A stretch of 64,000 bases of DNA from Triplophysa rosa (taxonomy: Eukaryota; Chordata; Actinopteri; Cypriniformes; Nemacheilidae): assembly GCF_024868665.1 (NCBI RefSeq), contig NC_079890.1, positions 31,188,705 through 31,252,704 of the forward strand. Reading direction: 5' to 3'. Every line of letters begins with the position of its first letter. The stretch's first letter is position 1. A program made the position numbers and the translations under genes. The notes under the pieces are model-generated. The model saw only the letters and a program-made list of their open reading frames with translations, was not told the DNA's origin and did no database searches. Positions 62,866 to 64,000 of this stretch are shown one piece after another.

Positions 62866-63545
62866 TTAAAGGAGCTGTATGTAACATTGACATCTAGTGT
62901 TGAGCTTGGTATCGCAGTCCAAATTCAAAATATTGCAGAGGGTTTTTCCCCGCCCCTCCTCAGACGCGACGCTCACAGGAGTTGAAAGACACTTACAGGA
63001 GTGTAATGGATAGCATAAACTCTAACACTGTAAGTTTATCTGATAATTTAAACGTTTGCAGTGGTTTGTTGTTTGTAAATATAACTCAATCAGCAGCTCG
63101 TTTCAGAGGTTGCGTCCTCCGGAGGTCGCATTTACGGGCCATATTGCTGTCTCGTTTAAATAATCGTAATAAAATTGTATATTACTCCTCGTAAGTTGTA
63201 AAATAATATAATAAAAAAAATAAAGTTTGCAACGTAATAGTACCGGAAAGGGTGGAATCTGCTCTGACCCAGATCGTTTGTTTGCTGCAATATGCGGTGA
63301 TTGTCGCCAACTGGCAACAGAGCTGTCGAAATACACTAGTGGGTAAATCGTCAGTGGGCGGGGTCACACGGACCAAACAAAAAACAGACATTCCGGCACG
63401 GAACGCACATTTCAGCGTGGAATACTATAGCATTGTTTTTTGGACAAACCAATATATGAACTTAGCATGTTTCCTAAATGTCTACGAACATATTAAGTAT
63501 TGTTTTGATTTAATACAGTAAAATTATTACATACTGCTCCTTTAA
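62866..63545. mobile_element. 680-bp MITE with TTAAAGGAGCTGTATGTAA ends
   Basis: The left end TTAAAGGAGCTGTATGTAA pairs with the right end TTACATACTGCTCCTTTAA (18 of 19). It starts immediately after the MADF fragment region. Interior phrases include CATCTAGTGTTGAGCTTGGT and GTGGGCGGGGTCACACGGAC. No transposase frame. Confidence 0.88.
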
Positions 63546-64000
63546 TGCCTGTTTTACAGCTTCTCTAATTAAAAGTCAGAATGAGCAGATCATCTGGTTC
63601 TAAAACTAAAAATACATGATAGAAAAGACAAGTTATTTTTTATGGCAATAACCATTAATAGGCATTACTGAATGTGGCCCAAACATTCATTTTGTCTACA
63701 CAATTTAGTTAGGACATCTACCAGCAGAAAGACAAGACCAGCTGCCAGACATTTACACGTATTGAAATGGTTTTACGGTTTTACAACATTGGTGGAGACC
63801 ATCTTCTTCTCCAAAACATTTTTTTTGTCTGTAGCAGACTATATGATATAGCTCTCTCCATAATGAATATGTCATGCCAAACACATAGAAGATTAGTAAC
63901 AAAACACCTCATTTTGTGCCGACAGAAGTGAGACATTAATAAGAAATTTAAATAACGGAACTTGGCACTACTTGTGTGAGTGAAACTCTCTTGTTTGTTC

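Overview
The window is AT-rich vertebrate nuclear DNA, almost entirely introns and intergenic sequence. It reads as a teleost, most likely a cyprinid or other cypriniform. The evidence is a set of spliced exons of a vertebrate NACHT/WD-repeat gene, a tRNA-derived SINE of the HE1/HAmo kind, and a dense population of DNA-transposon MITEs (hAT-like elements with 8-bp target duplications, Tc1-like remnants, TTAA-type palindromic MITEs) typical of cyprinid genomes. There are no bacterial-style operons, CRISPR arrays or rRNA genes, and no functional-looking tRNA gene.

One host gene can be supported: the 5' end of nwd2 (NACHT and WD repeat domain-containing protein 2) on the minus strand. The first coding exon (24812-24983, ATG at 24962), the next exon (19227-19315) and a third (6104-6220) have good splice sites and compatible phases (1, 0, 0). 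Together they give the first 119 codons. The rest of the gene, including NACHT and the WD repeats, must lie beyond position 1. Because the first coding exon starts with a splice acceptor, at least one non-coding exon lies upstream (higher coordinates), probably in the CpG-rich stretch near 25.2-25.95 kb.

Layout. 1-6.1 kb: intron after the third coding exon, with a broken Tc1 transposase (about 1.2-1.7 kb), a 247-bp palindromic hAT MITE (3.6 kb) and a repeat-like block (4.9-5.7 kb). 6.2-19.2 kb: intron with a (GA)n tract, a 594-bp hAT element, an LTR and a truncated MITE. 19.3-24.8 kb: intron with two palindromic MITEs and a SINE tail close to the first coding exon. 25.2-26 kb: CpG-rich presumed promoter. 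26-64 kb: no recognisable host gene; it holds nested and tandem transposons, simple repeats and several stretches that look like conserved non-coding DNA but cannot be confirmed by eye.

The transposon layering is the most informative content. A hAT element sits inside a TTAAAGG-type MITE with a perfect 8-bp target duplication (34.1-34.9 kb). A MITE sits inside a TA-flanked element (28.2-29.0 kb). A 1.75-kb hAT carries an exon-like start and donor (52.1-53.8 kb). A short element carries the start of a THAP zinc finger (36.7 kb), and a MADF-domain fragment lies at 62.7 kb. I found no convincing new biological system. The best leads are the set of unrelated MITEs sharing a TTAAAGG terminus, the 2.4-kb inverted-repeat structure at 47.0-49.5 kb, and a candidate terminal exon at 41.3 kb.
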